Counted from the first letter of the stretch, positions 9,217-18,939 are shown. The stretch: 48,645 nt of DNA from Thermoproteota archaeon (GCA_013154235.1 JAADCV010000081.1:1-48645), one strand, 5' to 3'. The notes: a model not told the origin generated them from the sequence alone. A program made the numbers and translations.

Positions 9217-9805
9217 AGCCGCGCATACCCGCGGCTAGATGATGCGGCCGGTCAGACCCCCTATACACATCTAGGCAGATTCGGGGTACTGCAAGGCATA
9301 GCTGCTCAGCGTACTCAATGCTTCTCTCAATTATCTCCACGCCTATAACTAGGGGGAGCGACGCTATCGCTCTAGGCAGCCCGTAGTTACGCCTAATCAC
9401 TGTAGACACTTCGCTAGCTCTAGGGATCTCTCTAGCGAGCGCGAGAGCCATAGCTATGAATATGCTGGCTCTCGAAGCTCCAAGCACGTTGAGTACATCC
9501 GATACGGAGATGAACCTAGCGGCTAGAAACGATACTAGGACTATAGATGCTAGAGCAGCGACGCTCTTTGCTATAGCTATAGGTGCTCCGCTGACTAGGC
9601 TCGCTAACACCGTTAGGAAGGTGTATGCCCCTACGAATAGCGCTAGCGCGACCGCAGCGCTCTTAAGCATAGCCCTATCGATGAGCGCTATCGCTACCGC
9701 GGCTGCAGCCGCGATAGCTATGTCGATTTCTAGGGGCAGCAGGTAGGATGCTGCTAGCACAGCTGCTGGAGATAGAACCTTAGCTAAGCTCAACAATCTC
9801 TGCAC
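9203..9805 (-). CDS. ECF transporter transmembrane component (EcfT-like; biotin cluster)
   Basis: Highly hydrophobic 200 aa; follows the ATPase and BioY genes; IRRNYGLPRAIASLPLVIGVEIIERSIEYAEQL. Confidence 0.7.
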   Translation of the reverse strand: MQRLLSLAKVLSPAAVLAASYLLPLEIDIAIAAAAAVAIALIDRAMLKSAAVALALFVGAYTFLTVLASLVSGAPIAIAKSVAALASIVLVSFLAARFISVSDVLNVLGASRASIFIAMALALAREIPRASEVSTVIRRNYGLPRAIASLPLVIGVEIIERSIEYAEQLCLAVPRICLDVYRGSDRPHHLAAGMRGSQRP

Positions 9806-10934
9806 TTCGCAGCCACCTAAGATCGCTCCTGGACTTCCCAGTCACGATAGCGCTCTTGCCTAAGCTAGCTGCATCCTCAATAGCTTCGCAAAAGAGCTTA
9901 GCAACATCGTCGTCTAGACCGAGAGCTAGCTCGTCTACCACAAGAAGCCACTTGCGCGGCGAAGCGAGAGCTAGCTGCATCATTAGGGCTCTCGACTCGC
10001 CGAGGCTCAGAGTATAAGGGTTTCTATAGGCTATGCTTCTCCAGGGCTCACCTAGAGCCCTAGCGTCGACGCTGAGCGCCTTAGCCTCTAGCTCGATACT
10101 GGGGTACGCGAAGAGCCTTGGGGGGATCTGGGGAACAACGTATACAGATCCCTTTAGCCGCGCTGTGCCCCTAACCACCTTCGCTGATCCTATCAATGCT
10201 CTAACTAGCGTTGTTTTCCCTCTAGCGTTAGGCGCAGCTACCCCAACTACATCCCCTGGCCCTACATCCAGATCTAGCTCGCTTAGATCGACTATTCTAG
10301 AGCCGTAGGATACTGCTAGCGAGCGAATCGATGCCGCACCGCTTCTCCTAGGCTCGGCAACGACCACTTTCGAAATCTCTACACCTCCATCGATGTAGGT
10401 AACGCTATCTACGTACTTAGCTAGAGGATGCTCGCTGTGATCAGCTATCACCACTGCTCCACCTCTAGACGCAATCCTTCTCAGAGCCTCCATAGCCTTA
10501 GGCAGCTGCCTTTCATCGAGATAGCTGCTAAGCTCTTCTACAAGCACGAGCCTAGCCCTAGATCGCTCGGCAATCTTTAGACACTCCATCAGCGCCTCGC
10601 TAGCCGCCATCATTTCTCTGCGGAGCGACCCAGCAGCAACTAGGCTACGCACACTCAGCATACTCGTTGGATCGTGCGGAACGTAAACAACTTCTCCCCG
10701 CTCCATAGCCTCAAGGGGGCTCGAGCCCGTAACCTCTAGAAGCCCCCTAATCTCTATTCCTCCGTAGAGCTGGGCTACCCCAGCTAGAGACTTTAGAACT
10801 AGACTCTTTCCGCTGCCTACCCTACCAACGATAAGGTGCATCGATCCAGACTTCACAACGAGATCCAGCCCCTTAACGATGATCTTGCCACCAACGTATA
10901 TGCGGAGGTCCTTAGCTCTAGCTAGCGCGGCCAT
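9780..10934 (-). CDS. Fused two-domain ABC ATPase of an ECF-type biotin transporter
   Basis: Two Walker A motifs (GRVGSGKS; APNARGKTT), LSLGES signature in domain 2, LLVVDE Walker B. Confidence 0.85.
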   Translation of the reverse strand: MAALARAKDLRIYVGGKIIVKGLDLVVKSGSMHLIVGRVGSGKSLVLKSLAGVAQLYGGIEIRGLLEVTGSSPLEAMERGEVVYVPHDPTSMLSVRSLVAAGSLRREMMAASEALMECLKIAERSRARLVLVEELSSYLDERQLPKAMEALRRIASRGGAVVIADHSEHPLAKYVDSVTYIDGGVEISKVVVAEPRRSGAASIRSLAVSYGSRIVDLSELDLDVGPGDVVGVAAPNARGKTTLVRALIGSAKVVRGTARLKGSVYVVPQIPPRLFAYPSIELEAKALSVDARALGEPWRSIAYRNPYTLSLGESRALMMQLALASPRKWLLVVDELALGLDDDVAKLFCEAIEDAASLGKSAIVTGKSRSDLRWLRSAEIVELS

Positions 10935-10935
10935 T

Positions 10936-11625
10936 CTAGGCTAGCCCCCTGCTCCTCATCAGCTTAGCTGCGGCTATCCCTAGCGCTACCCCTAGAACGT
11001 GGTCCATGAACATGTCCTGGGGAACGAATATCGCTACGCTAGCTAGGAACAGCGCTAGGGGTAGCGGCATGCTGGAAGCGCTTACGCGAAGAAGGGCGTG
11101 TATAGCTCTCGTGCTCCACACGCAGAGCCCTCTCGCTCCAAGGACTACAGCGTATGCATAGAACACTGCGTAGCCGAGGATGTACACAGGTGCTACGCAT
11201 GGAAGCGTTAGCAGCCACAGCACCGCGTAGTCACGTAGCCTAGCATCGGCTAGGCTCCTACCGACCTTAGCTAGGTAGCTCCGACTAGCAATAGAGTAGA
11301 GCGCGGATGCTAGCGGAAAGGCCCATAGGTATCCAGCAGTGTACCCCAGGAGTACGTAAGGCCCTCCGTGCGCTCCAGCAGCTATCGGAAGGCCGAATGC
11401 TATGAGCGCTAGGTAGCATAGCTGCGCTAGAGCTGCATCACTAGGAGAGAGCATTAGCCCCGCGAAGACGATGCCCATGTTCTGCATCGTGTATGGGACA
11501 GGCCCTACGTAGATACATATCTCAGCTCCGACAGCCGTTAGCGCTATCGATGCTACGAAAGCTGCTATCCTAGCTATCGGCGACCTAAAACCGTATACAT
11601 AGATGTCCCTAGCCATCTTAACCAA
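10936..11625 (-). CDS. bioY: Biotin transporter substrate-binding component BioY
   Basis: VGPVPYTMQNMGIVFAGLMLSPSDAALAQLCYLALIAFGLPIAAGAHGGPYVLLGYTAGYLWAFPLAS. Confidence 0.92.
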   Translation of the reverse strand: MVKMARDIYVYGFRSPIARIAAFVASIALTAVGAEICIYVGPVPYTMQNMGIVFAGLMLSPSDAALAQLCYLALIAFGLPIAAGAHGGPYVLLGYTAGYLWAFPLASALYSIASRSYLAKVGRSLADARLRDYAVLWLLTLPCVAPVYILGYAVFYAYAVVLGARGLCVWSTRAIHALLRVSASSMPLPLALFLASVAIFVPQDMFMDHVLGVALGIAAAKLMRSRGLA

Positions 11626-11687
11626 TACCGCGTAAACAGTCTACATAGAGGTATATCAACCTATCGATACGATACGACTGGGGGGCT

Positions 11688-12644
11688 TTGAAGTACCTAG
11701 CTCTAGAAGTGCTCAAGCTCCTCAAGTCGAGCAGTGGCTACGTATCTGGCTCAGAGATCGCGAGAAAGCTAGGTCTCTCGAGATCGACGGTGAACAAGGT
11801 AATAAACGAGCTCAAGAGGCTAGGTTACGTTATAGAGACCCACCCACGCCTAGGCTACAAGCTCCTAGACCTCGACGACCTATCCCTCTCTCCACTCTAC
11901 CCACCGAGCGTCAACGGCAGGAGGATCTCCATACACTACATGGAGCGCTGCAGCTCCACTCAGGATGTCGCTGATACCCTAGCTAGGGAGGGTGCTGAAG
12001 AGGGTACTGTTGTGGTTGCCGAAGAGCTTTCCAGCGCTAGGGGTAGGCTTGGAAGAAAGTGGGTAGCGCCAAGAGGCGGGCTGTGGATGACTATCGTGTT
12101 GAGGCCAAGCCGCGTCGAGTGCCTACATTCCCTAAGCATAGCTATGGGTGTCGCTGTGGCTAGAGGCATTGAGCTGATAGCTGGTGTCGAGCCCAAGCTC
12201 AAGTGGCCTAACGACCTAGTTATAGACGGGAGGAAGCTCGGGGGGATACTGATAGAGGCTCGTGCCGAGGCCGATAGGCTGCTGTACGCTCTCGTAGGTA
12301 TAGGCATAAACGTCAACAACGAGATACCTCCGGAGCTGCAGGGCTTCGCAGTTAGCCTAAGGGAGGTTCTAGGGAAGAGGGTTCCTAGAGTCCCCCTTCT
12401 CAGATCGGTGGTCACGCACCTCTTCGAGGAGTACGATAAGCTGCTCAGCGGGCATGCTAGCGAGGTTGTGAAGGAGTGGAAGCAGCTTAGCTACACGCTA
12501 GGGAAGCACGTTAGGGTTAAGCTAGTCGACGGAAGCGTGGTGGAGGGTGTTGCTATAGACGTTGATAGGCTCGGTCGGCTTATCATCGACTCTGAGGGTA
12601 GGAGAATCGTTATAGACTCGGGAGATGTTGAACACCTTAGATAG
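11688..12644 (+). CDS. birA: Bifunctional biotin-[acetyl-CoA-carboxylase] ligase / biotin operon repressor
   Basis: TTG start; N-terminal HTH; SSTQDVADTLAREGAEEGTVVVAEELSSARGRLGRKWVAPRGGLWMTIVLRP; KWPNDL. Confidence 0.93.
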   Translation: MKYLALEVLKLLKSSSGYVSGSEIARKLGLSRSTVNKVINELKRLGYVIETHPRLGYKLLDLDDLSLSPLYPPSVNGRRISIHYMERCSSTQDVADTLAREGAEEGTVVVAEELSSARGRLGRKWVAPRGGLWMTIVLRPSRVECLHSLSIAMGVAVARGIELIAGVEPKLKWPNDLVIDGRKLGGILIEARAEADRLLYALVGIGINVNNEIPPELQGFAVSLREVLGKRVPRVPLLRSVVTHLFEEYDKLLSGHASEVVKEWKQLSYTLGKHVRVKLVDGSVVEGVAIDVDRLGRLIIDSEGRRIVIDSGDVEHLR

Positions 12645-13448
12645 CTAGATCGATCCTATAAAGACCTTCCTCGATCCTATCTCGCGGAATCCAAGCCTGC
12701 GGTACATTCTTCTGGCTGGGCACGAGGCTCTTACTGCAGCAGCAACGAGAGCACCAGCCTCGACGCCAGCTCTCGCAAGCTTGTGGAGCACTGCTGAGCC
12801 CAACCCCATTCCCCTATACCTATCTCTCGTAAACACATCCTCGACAATCCAAGCGTACCTAGTTCTAGCGAGAGAGCACGCTATAGACGCTAGCTCACCG
12901 TTTACGAAGGCTCCGAAGCATAGCTGCTCCAGCAGCTCATCCCTAGCAGCGTCGATACTCAGCTCAACCCCCCTCTCCTTCTCCAGAGCCGCAAAGGCAG
13001 CGGCGTCGCTCCCGGAGAAGGGGTCTAGAGCCCTAATGCACGTGCTCGCTACAGTAATAGGGCTTAGGCTAGCCCTATCAACAGCTAGCTCCACTAGCTC
13101 GTCATCTATAACTGTTCTAAACAGGGACTTGGCCAGCCTAGCCACGCGATCTTCAAGCTCGCTGCTATGCACATGGAGAATTACAGAGGGGTGCCCCCTC
13201 AAGTGATTCGCTAGGCCACGGAGAACATCCTCGGGCAGCGATCCCCAGAAATGGGCGTGCAGCCCACGTAACCTCTTGCAGAGAAGTGCGTAGCCCTCGA
13301 TACGCCCATCCCTAGATACGTGGAGCCACGCTACCGATCTAGGGTCGTACACAGCGCTATGCAGCAGGTAGCTATGGAAGGGGCTCTCCCTAGCGAGCCT
13401 AGCTATCTCTCGAACTATCTCACTAGCCTTCCCAAGCTCTACGATCAT
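12645..13448 (-). CDS. GNAT family N-acetyltransferase
   Basis: VEDVFTRDRYRGMGLGSAVLHKLARAGVEAGA...RRMYRRLGFREIGSR. Confidence 0.8.
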   Translation of the reverse strand: MIVELGKASEIVREIARLARESPFHSYLLHSAVYDPRSVAWLHVSRDGRIEGYALLCKRLRGLHAHFWGSLPEDVLRGLANHLRGHPSVILHVHSSELEDRVARLAKSLFRTVIDDELVELAVDRASLSPITVASTCIRALDPFSGSDAAAFAALEKERGVELSIDAARDELLEQLCFGAFVNGELASIACSLARTRYAWIVEDVFTRDRYRGMGLGSAVLHKLARAGVEAGALVAAAVRASCPARRMYRRLGFREIGSRKVFIGSI

Positions 13449-13457
13449 CAGCTAGCC

Positions 13458-14417
13458 CTAGATGTATCTACCGAGGTACGGAAGCAATAACGCTACTAGA
13501 GACGTGGATATCCAGATACCGCAGCACACCCAAGCGATCCGTAGAGCTGTTCTCAACTGCTCAGCTCTAGGAAGATCTCCATCACCGATTGAGTAGAACC
13601 CCGGCTTCTCCAGCTTAACGCCGAGGATCCCAGCCATAGCCGACATTGGGTGTCCAGCGTTCACGCTCTCCGTAGCTCTCCTGTACCTAATCCAGGTTCT
13701 GAAGCCTCTCCTCCAGTCGAGGCCGAGGAGCGCTGCAGCGAGTATAATTGATAGGGCTGTGAGCCTAGCTGGGACGAAGTTGAGCAGGGTATCGGCGCGT
13801 GCTGAGAACCAGCCTACATTCCTATACTCCTCGCTCTTGAAGCCGAGCGCTCCATCCATGGTGTTTGCGAGCCTCTGCAGCAGCGCGCCGAGAGGACCTA
13901 GGGTGCAGAAGTATAGAAGGGGTGAAGTAAAGCCATCTACTAGGCTCTCAGCGAGGCTCTCCACGGCTGCTGAAATGACGTGGGGCTCGCTGAGCTTAGA
14001 TACGTCTCTCCTAACTATGAGCTGGACCCACCTCCTCGCTTCATCCCAATCGCCGCGCTCTGCAGCCTCTCTAGCGGAGTCCACGATCCTTGTAAGGAGC
14101 ACGATGCTCATCGACACCTTGGCTATGTAGGCGCTGATCAGCACCTGCGCTACAACCCCTAGCCTACCGGCGATGATCAGCAGCGCTGCGTAGGGAGCTA
14201 GATGAGTAGATACGCAGGCTATCCACGTGGCTATACCCCTAGCTCGAGAGGAGTAGGGTTTTCCAAGGGCTTTAGCCATGACGAAGCACGTGTGTACGGG
14301 ATGAATCTTCAGTAGAAGGCCTCGGTGCTCGGGGTAGGCGAGGTCTGCTAGAAGCGCTATGATGAGCGCTGAGGCTAGCACCGCGTTGCTAGGCCGAAGC
14401 GCTAGCGCTATATCCAT
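13458..14417 (-). CDS. cbiB: Adenosylcobinamide-phosphate synthase
   Basis: DLAYPEHRGLLLKIHPVHTCF; VDGFTSPLLYFCTLGPLGALLQRLANTMDGALGFKSEEYRNVGWFSARADTLLNFVPARLTA; NAGHPMSAMAG. Confidence 0.92.
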   Translation of the reverse strand: MDIALALRPSNAVLASALIIALLADLAYPEHRGLLLKIHPVHTCFVMAKALGKPYSSRARGIATWIACVSTHLAPYAALLIIAGRLGVVAQVLISAYIAKVSMSIVLLTRIVDSAREAAERGDWDEARRWVQLIVRRDVSKLSEPHVISAAVESLAESLVDGFTSPLLYFCTLGPLGALLQRLANTMDGALGFKSEEYRNVGWFSARADTLLNFVPARLTALSIILAAALLGLDWRRGFRTWIRYRRATESVNAGHPMSAMAGILGVKLEKPGFYSIGDGDLPRAEQLRTALRIAWVCCGIWISTSLVALLLPYLGRYI

Positions 14418-15184
14418 CGTATGGACACCGCTATAGCGCACATTATAGCTATGCGCGCGATCTCGTTGCTAGCGCCAAGCACGTCACCGTTCGCAAACCC
14501 TAGCCTCTTCCTACAGTCCCTAGACACGATGAGCGCTACTGCAATCGAGGCTGGCGCCGACACGAGCGTGATAGGGCCAGCGAGCCAGAAGCACAGGGCT
14601 GCTGCTAGAGCTACCCCCACGCAGTTCAAGGCAATCCTGCGCCTATCCTTAGAGAACTCCACGAACTTTCTCCCCAAGCCGCTGTAGGGCTCTGGCGGCG
14701 AGAGCGCAGCGACTATATACATCGTCTCTAGGCTCCAGAGGTACACGCTCTCTATTGTTCCGAGGAGGCTGCGCAGCGAGAGCACCGAGGCGGTAATGGA
14801 CTCTGCAGAAGCTATGAATAGAGCTACGTACAGACCTAGGGCAACTATCGCAAACGCTCCCTTCCTAGGATCCTTGAGTACCCTAAGCGCTTCCTCGCCA
14901 GTTCTAAGGCTTCCAACAACGTCAGCGTAGTCAGCTAGCGCATCTAGGTGAAGAGCTCTGGTTATAGCTACGTGAGCTGCCAGAAGGGTAGCTGCAGCCA
15001 TTAGAGGAGTTGACAGGTATCTAACGGCTGCAGTAGCTGAGAAGGCTAGGGCTCCCTCGAGAAGCGCAACGAGCGGTATTGCGAAGAACATTCTTGCAGC
15101 GCTATCGAGATCCAGAGCTCCTGTTGGTATCGACGTGAAGAAGGAGACTAGGGACCTTAATCCCTTTACAGCTCCTCTAGGCAA
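14408..15184 (-). CDS. cobS: Adenosylcobinamide-GDP ribazoletransferase
   Basis: TSIPTGALD; RALHLDALADYADVVGSLRTGEEALRVLKDPRKGAFAIVAL. Confidence 0.92.
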   Translation of the reverse strand: MPRGAVKGLRSLVSFFTSIPTGALDLDSAARMFFAIPLVALLEGALAFSATAAVRYLSTPLMAAATLLAAHVAITRALHLDALADYADVVGSLRTGEEALRVLKDPRKGAFAIVALGLYVALFIASAESITASVLSLRSLLGTIESVYLWSLETMYIVAALSPPEPYSGLGRKFVEFSKDRRRIALNCVGVALAAALCFWLAGPITLVSAPASIAVALIVSRDCRKRLGFANGDVLGASNEIARIAIMCAIAVSIRWI

Positions 15185-16200
15185 CAGCTCACCTCCTTCA
15201 GCAGCTCATCGATCTCGTTGCTAGGTCTAACCGAGATCCTTGCGTAGCTACTATCTAAGCACTTAAACGATGAGCATAGCCTTATCGATACTCGCTTCCT
15301 CTCCAAGCACCTAGCTATATCTATCATTCTATCGTGCCTAGCGAGAACGTAGGGAGCTGCAGAATCGAATGTCTCTAAGCCAAGCCTCTCGAGTCCCTCG
15401 ACGAGGAATCTCCTTAGCCTAAGGATGGCGTTTCTACTCAGCTCGGTGAACTCCCTGAGATAGCTTCCGTATCGGGACAGCAGTATCTCTACGAACTTAG
15501 CAGCTACGGAGTTAACGTTCCACGGCTGCCTAGCATCCTCTATAAGCTCGCGAATCCTCCTATCGCTGATAACAGCAAACCCTATTCGGAGCCCGGGAAG
15601 CGCTAGCAGCTTCGTTAAGCTGAACACAGCGATAACGCCGTCGTCCGCAACCACCTTTACGCGCTTGGTAGATAGATCGGCAAAGGCGTAGTCTGCTAGA
15701 ACAAGGCAACCGCGGCTAAGCGCCTCATCTATAGCCTTATCGAGCTCTACCGATCCCGTGGGGTTGTTAGGTATAGAGACTATCGCTATGCATGTACCCC
15801 TACAACTCTCTAGAGCCCTACTCAAATTAGCTAGATCTAAAACCCATCTTTGGCCTCGCGCAACCATGCACGTGCTTACCCTCGTGGCGCCGACGGCGCG
15901 AGCGTGATCATCTATGTCTCCGAACGTGGGGTCCACGCTAACGATGTTTCTAGGTCGAAGAGCTAGGGTTACGAGGGAGTACGCTTCTGCAGCGCCATTG
16001 AGGGGCACCACACTATCTTCGTCAAATCCATAGAAATCTGCTAGAGCCTTTACGAGCCTGCTATAGCTAGGATTAGGGTACCTAGATAGCGATCTGAGGC
16101 TCTCCGCAAGTATGGGCATCGCGATCGGTGGAGGGCCTAGAGGGTTCGCGGGAGCGCTAAAGTCTAGAAAGCCTTCGGGAGCCCCTCCATGGATCTTCAC
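15166..16200 (-). CDS. cobD: Threonine-phosphate decarboxylase-like PLP aminotransferase (CobD/CobC family)
   Basis: HGGAPEGFLDFSAPANPLGPP; SIPNNPTGS; FSLTKLLALPGLRIGF. Confidence 0.88.
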   Translation of the reverse strand: MKIHGGAPEGFLDFSAPANPLGPPPIAMPILAESLRSLSRYPNPSYSRLVKALADFYGFDEDSVVPLNGAAEAYSLVTLALRPRNIVSVDPTFGDIDDHARAVGATRVSTCMVARGQRWVLDLANLSRALESCRGTCIAIVSIPNNPTGSVELDKAIDEALSRGCLVLADYAFADLSTKRVKVVADDGVIAVFSLTKLLALPGLRIGFAVISDRRIRELIEDARQPWNVNSVAAKFVEILLSRYGSYLREFTELSRNAILRLRRFLVEGLERLGLETFDSAAPYVLARHDRMIDIARCLERKRVSIRLCSSFKCLDSSYARISVRPSNEIDELLKEVSCCLEEL

Positions 16201-16726
16201 TGCAGATCCCCCTCGCTAGCTCGAGATCCCTACTCGTGTTAACATTGAGGAACTCTATGCTTCTAGGAATGCATATCGTGCACCACCCACCGTTATCAGC
16301 CCTAAACACCGAGATTCCTATGAAGTCTCTGCACTCCACGCTCAGCGTAGCTACGCTCTGATCGCACTCCTCAAGCGCAAGGGATAGAAGGAACTCGAGA
16401 CTCTCCCGAGAGACAAAGGGGGTGTCGCTAGGCACGACCAGCAGCGGTCTCTCCCTAATGAACTTCAGTGCGAAGCCTAGATCCTCCGAGTAGCCGTAGC
16501 CCGAGGTCTCTACGCAGTCGAGGAGAGGACTCGAGGAGCACACGCTTCTCATAGCGCCTCTCGTTCTCCACGATACGAGCAGAACCACGTGCTTGCATAG
16601 CTGTGCGCAGGTCTCGGCGACGTAGGTAACAATAGGTTTCCCGCATAGCTCTAGCGCTGGCTTTATCGCGTAGCCTAGCCTACTTCCAGCACCACCCGCC
16701 ATCACTACAGCTACGCTACAGCTCAT
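16157..16726 (-). CDS. cobY: GTP:adenosylcobinamide-phosphate guanylyltransferase
   Basis: SVAVVMAGGAGSRLGYAIKPALELCGKPIVTYV; VVPSDTPFVS; within the cobalamin operon. Confidence 0.88.
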   Translation of the reverse strand: MSCSVAVVMAGGAGSRLGYAIKPALELCGKPIVTYVAETCAQLCKHVVLLVSWRTRGAMRSVCSSSPLLDCVETSGYGYSEDLGFALKFIRERPLLVVPSDTPFVSRESLEFLLSLALEECDQSVATLSVECRDFIGISVFRADNGGWCTICIPRSIEFLNVNTSRDLELARGICSEDPWRGSRRLSRL

Positions 16727-17855
16727 CGCCAACCTCCTTAAGCCTCCTCGTATACACAATCGAGAGAGCGGAGGCGATGAGCGCTGACACAACGTCGTCT
16801 AAGAACATGGGGAGCTGCGAAACCCTCTCAAGAACCCTCCTAGACTTTAGCCGCTCGATCCAGTAGGTAGCGAACACCGCTCGGTATCCATGGATGTAGC
16901 TAGCTAGCGATATACCCATAATCTCGTCAGCCACTATCCTAGGCGAATCAGCCTCGTACTCGCCTCTAGGGAGCCGCCATATTGTTCCTGCTCGACCGCG
17001 ATCATCTAGGTACCTAGCTGATAGCAGTATGCACCACACATTGGGGTCGCTAAGCACCTCTGCGAGAACAGCCCTAATCTCACTCTCTATCTCGCTGTCG
17101 CTAGCTCCAGGGATAGGCGCCTCTCTGTAAGCTCTCATAGCTTCCCTAACGAGATCGTCGATTGTGAGCCCCACAACATCCTTAAGCGCATCGCCAACAC
17201 GCCTAGACCTCCTGTAGAAGCTTACCAGCGCGTTTCGAATCATCTTAGCGACCGCGTTACCGATGTCTGTCGCGATGCCAGCGCATACAGCGCTACCAGC
17301 TCTAGCTGTTACCGCTACACCATCCGTTAGCGTTCCAAAGGGTAGGGATCTGCACTGAAGCGTTAGCGAGGCTATGGCTACAGACTTGGCTTCGACTACT
17401 AGCTTGAACAGATCAGCGAGCCCTGGAGGCGCTAGACCCTCATCTACAGAAACAACCACGTTTATCGTTGCTGCTCCCAAAGGTCTATACACAGTCTCTA
17501 TGTCTACGCATGCCGGCGGCTCGAGTCCTACGGTAGCAACAACATCTATGCTGACCGGACTCTCTGTCGAGTCTAGAACTAGGCTCTCTGAAACCTTAGC
17601 TGCGGTGAGGAGCATGAGAGTGGAGCTAGGATCAAGACCTTTCTCTCGCGCAACGCTCTCCACGATCTCCCTAGGGCTATCGATTCTCAGATCCCTAGGA
17701 ACCCTAGCTATAGCTACGTATCGATAGCTTCCTAAGCGCCAGTTTATAGCATTGCTCATAACCGTATGGTTCGGCGGAACCTCTAGAAGCAGGAGATCGT
17801 TACTGAGCTCCTTTATCCTCAACAACCTTAGCTTCGAGGAGCCTTCGGTACTCAC
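16716..17855 (-). CDS. cbiS: Bifunctional adenosylcobinamide amidohydrolase (CbiZ domain) / alpha-ribazole phosphatase (CobZ/PgpA-like domain)
   Basis: N-terminal CbiZ-like half (FGTLTDGVAVTA, NAINWRLG); C-terminal PgpA-like half (PRIVADEIMGISLASYIHGYRAVFATYWIERLK...DDVVSALIASALSIVYTR); fusion as in the described Methanopyrus CbiS. Confidence 0.85.
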   Translation of the reverse strand: MSTEGSSKLRLLRIKELSNDLLLLEVPPNHTVMSNAINWRLGSYRYVAIARVPRDLRIDSPREIVESVAREKGLDPSSTLMLLTAAKVSESLVLDSTESPVSIDVVATVGLEPPACVDIETVYRPLGAATINVVVSVDEGLAPPGLADLFKLVVEAKSVAIASLTLQCRSLPFGTLTDGVAVTARAGSAVCAGIATDIGNAVAKMIRNALVSFYRRSRRVGDALKDVVGLTIDDLVREAMRAYREAPIPGASDSEIESEIRAVLAEVLSDPNVWCILLSARYLDDRGRAGTIWRLPRGEYEADSPRIVADEIMGISLASYIHGYRAVFATYWIERLKSRRVLERVSQLPMFLDDVVSALIASALSIVYTRRLKEVGDEL

Positions 17856-18912
17856 GCTCGATCACCTTAACGAGGCTCTCCTCATCTACGCCCATCCTAA
17901 CCATCGCTGCTATCGCTGTTCCCCCCGCTCCAACACCCTCCTTTACGTACCCCTTCTCGTACATCCTGAGACCCTCGAACTCCGACCTCTCGAAGCTTAT
18001 CCTCGCTGCCGCTAGAGGTACCGAGGGATCTATCTCTCTGACGAGGCCGAGGATGTCGCTCTGCTTATCCTTCACTATCCACCTAGTTGTCCATATAGCT
18101 AGCTTTCCACGGTACTCAACGCCTAGCCTCTTCAGTATAGCTAGAACCGCGCACATCTGGGTGCCCCCGGCTAGCACCGTAACACACCCCTTCTCCACAG
18201 CGCCAGCTACGAAGCCCGCTATCGATACATGAAGCGGGTCTCCTACCTCGTCGAGCACGTCAAACACGTTCTCTAGGCCTCTAGCTCTCTCAAGAGCTTT
18301 GCTAACAACCTTCCACTTCAGCTCGAGCGGGTTAGCTGGCGAAGCGCTGCTAACCTTGTCTCTCGCCCGGTATCCCAGAGCCTCCATTATTGCCATAGCT
18401 GTGGTTGTGCCTCCCGGCATGCTCTCCCCCACTAGAACCGCGCAGCTTCTAGGTAGGGCCATCGAGGCTAGGAGCTTAGCGTCTTCGAATAGCTCTCTGG
18501 ACCTTCCTTTGGGGAGCGCTGGCTCAATATCTATTCTTCCCCCTACAGTCTTCGAAGGGAGATCTATGTGAGGAATCCTAGGGTCAATGAAAGAGCCTGC
18601 GTCCACAACCATTAGAGGATCGTCTAGAAGCGAGGCTGCTGCCCTAGTTATGACAGCTGGGGTAGGCAGCCCCTCTGGAGTGACCGGAATCTCCTTAGCG
18701 GACCTAGGCATCCCAAGCACTAGGTACTCGACGTCCAGCGCTGGCGTCCAAAGGGTTTTCTCGGGCGTAGCCCCAGCTACGCTTATCCCAGGTATCGTCG
18801 AGGTTTTCGTAGACGCGATAAAGTAGAGAAGGCATAGCTTTCGACTAGCTACCTCAACCGCTATTAGGTGGCATCCCTCAGGGTTGTTGATGGGATCGAA
18901 GGCTGCTGCCAT
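17800..18912 (-). CDS. cobT: Archaeal CobT-type nicotinate-nucleotide phosphoribosyltransferase
   Basis: GESMPGGTTTAMAIMEALGY; VLAGGTQMCAVLAILK; first gene of the cobalamin operon. Confidence 0.88.
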   Translation of the reverse strand: MAAAFDPINNPEGCHLIAVEVASRKLCLLYFIASTKTSTIPGISVAGATPEKTLWTPALDVEYLVLGMPRSAKEIPVTPEGLPTPAVITRAAASLLDDPLMVVDAGSFIDPRIPHIDLPSKTVGGRIDIEPALPKGRSRELFEDAKLLASMALPRSCAVLVGESMPGGTTTAMAIMEALGYRARDKVSSASPANPLELKWKVVSKALERARGLENVFDVLDEVGDPLHVSIAGFVAGAVEKGCVTVLAGGTQMCAVLAILKRLGVEYRGKLAIWTTRWIVKDKQSDILGLVREIDPSVPLAAARISFERSEFEGLRMYEKGYVKEGVGAGGTAIAAMVRMGVDEESLVKVIEREYRRLLEAKVVEDKGAQ

Positions 18913-18939
18913 TACTCGCCCGTGGTGAATCCTTCAGAG

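Noticed and set aside
9456-9746. Plus-strand ORF 9456-9746, alanine/serine rich
   Set aside because: Antisense of the hydrophobic EcfT-like gene; typical shadow ORF.
14341-14385. ATGATGAgcgCTGA in cbiB
   Set aside because: Only 3 nt between the C-like and D-like boxes; no guide possible; within coding sequence.
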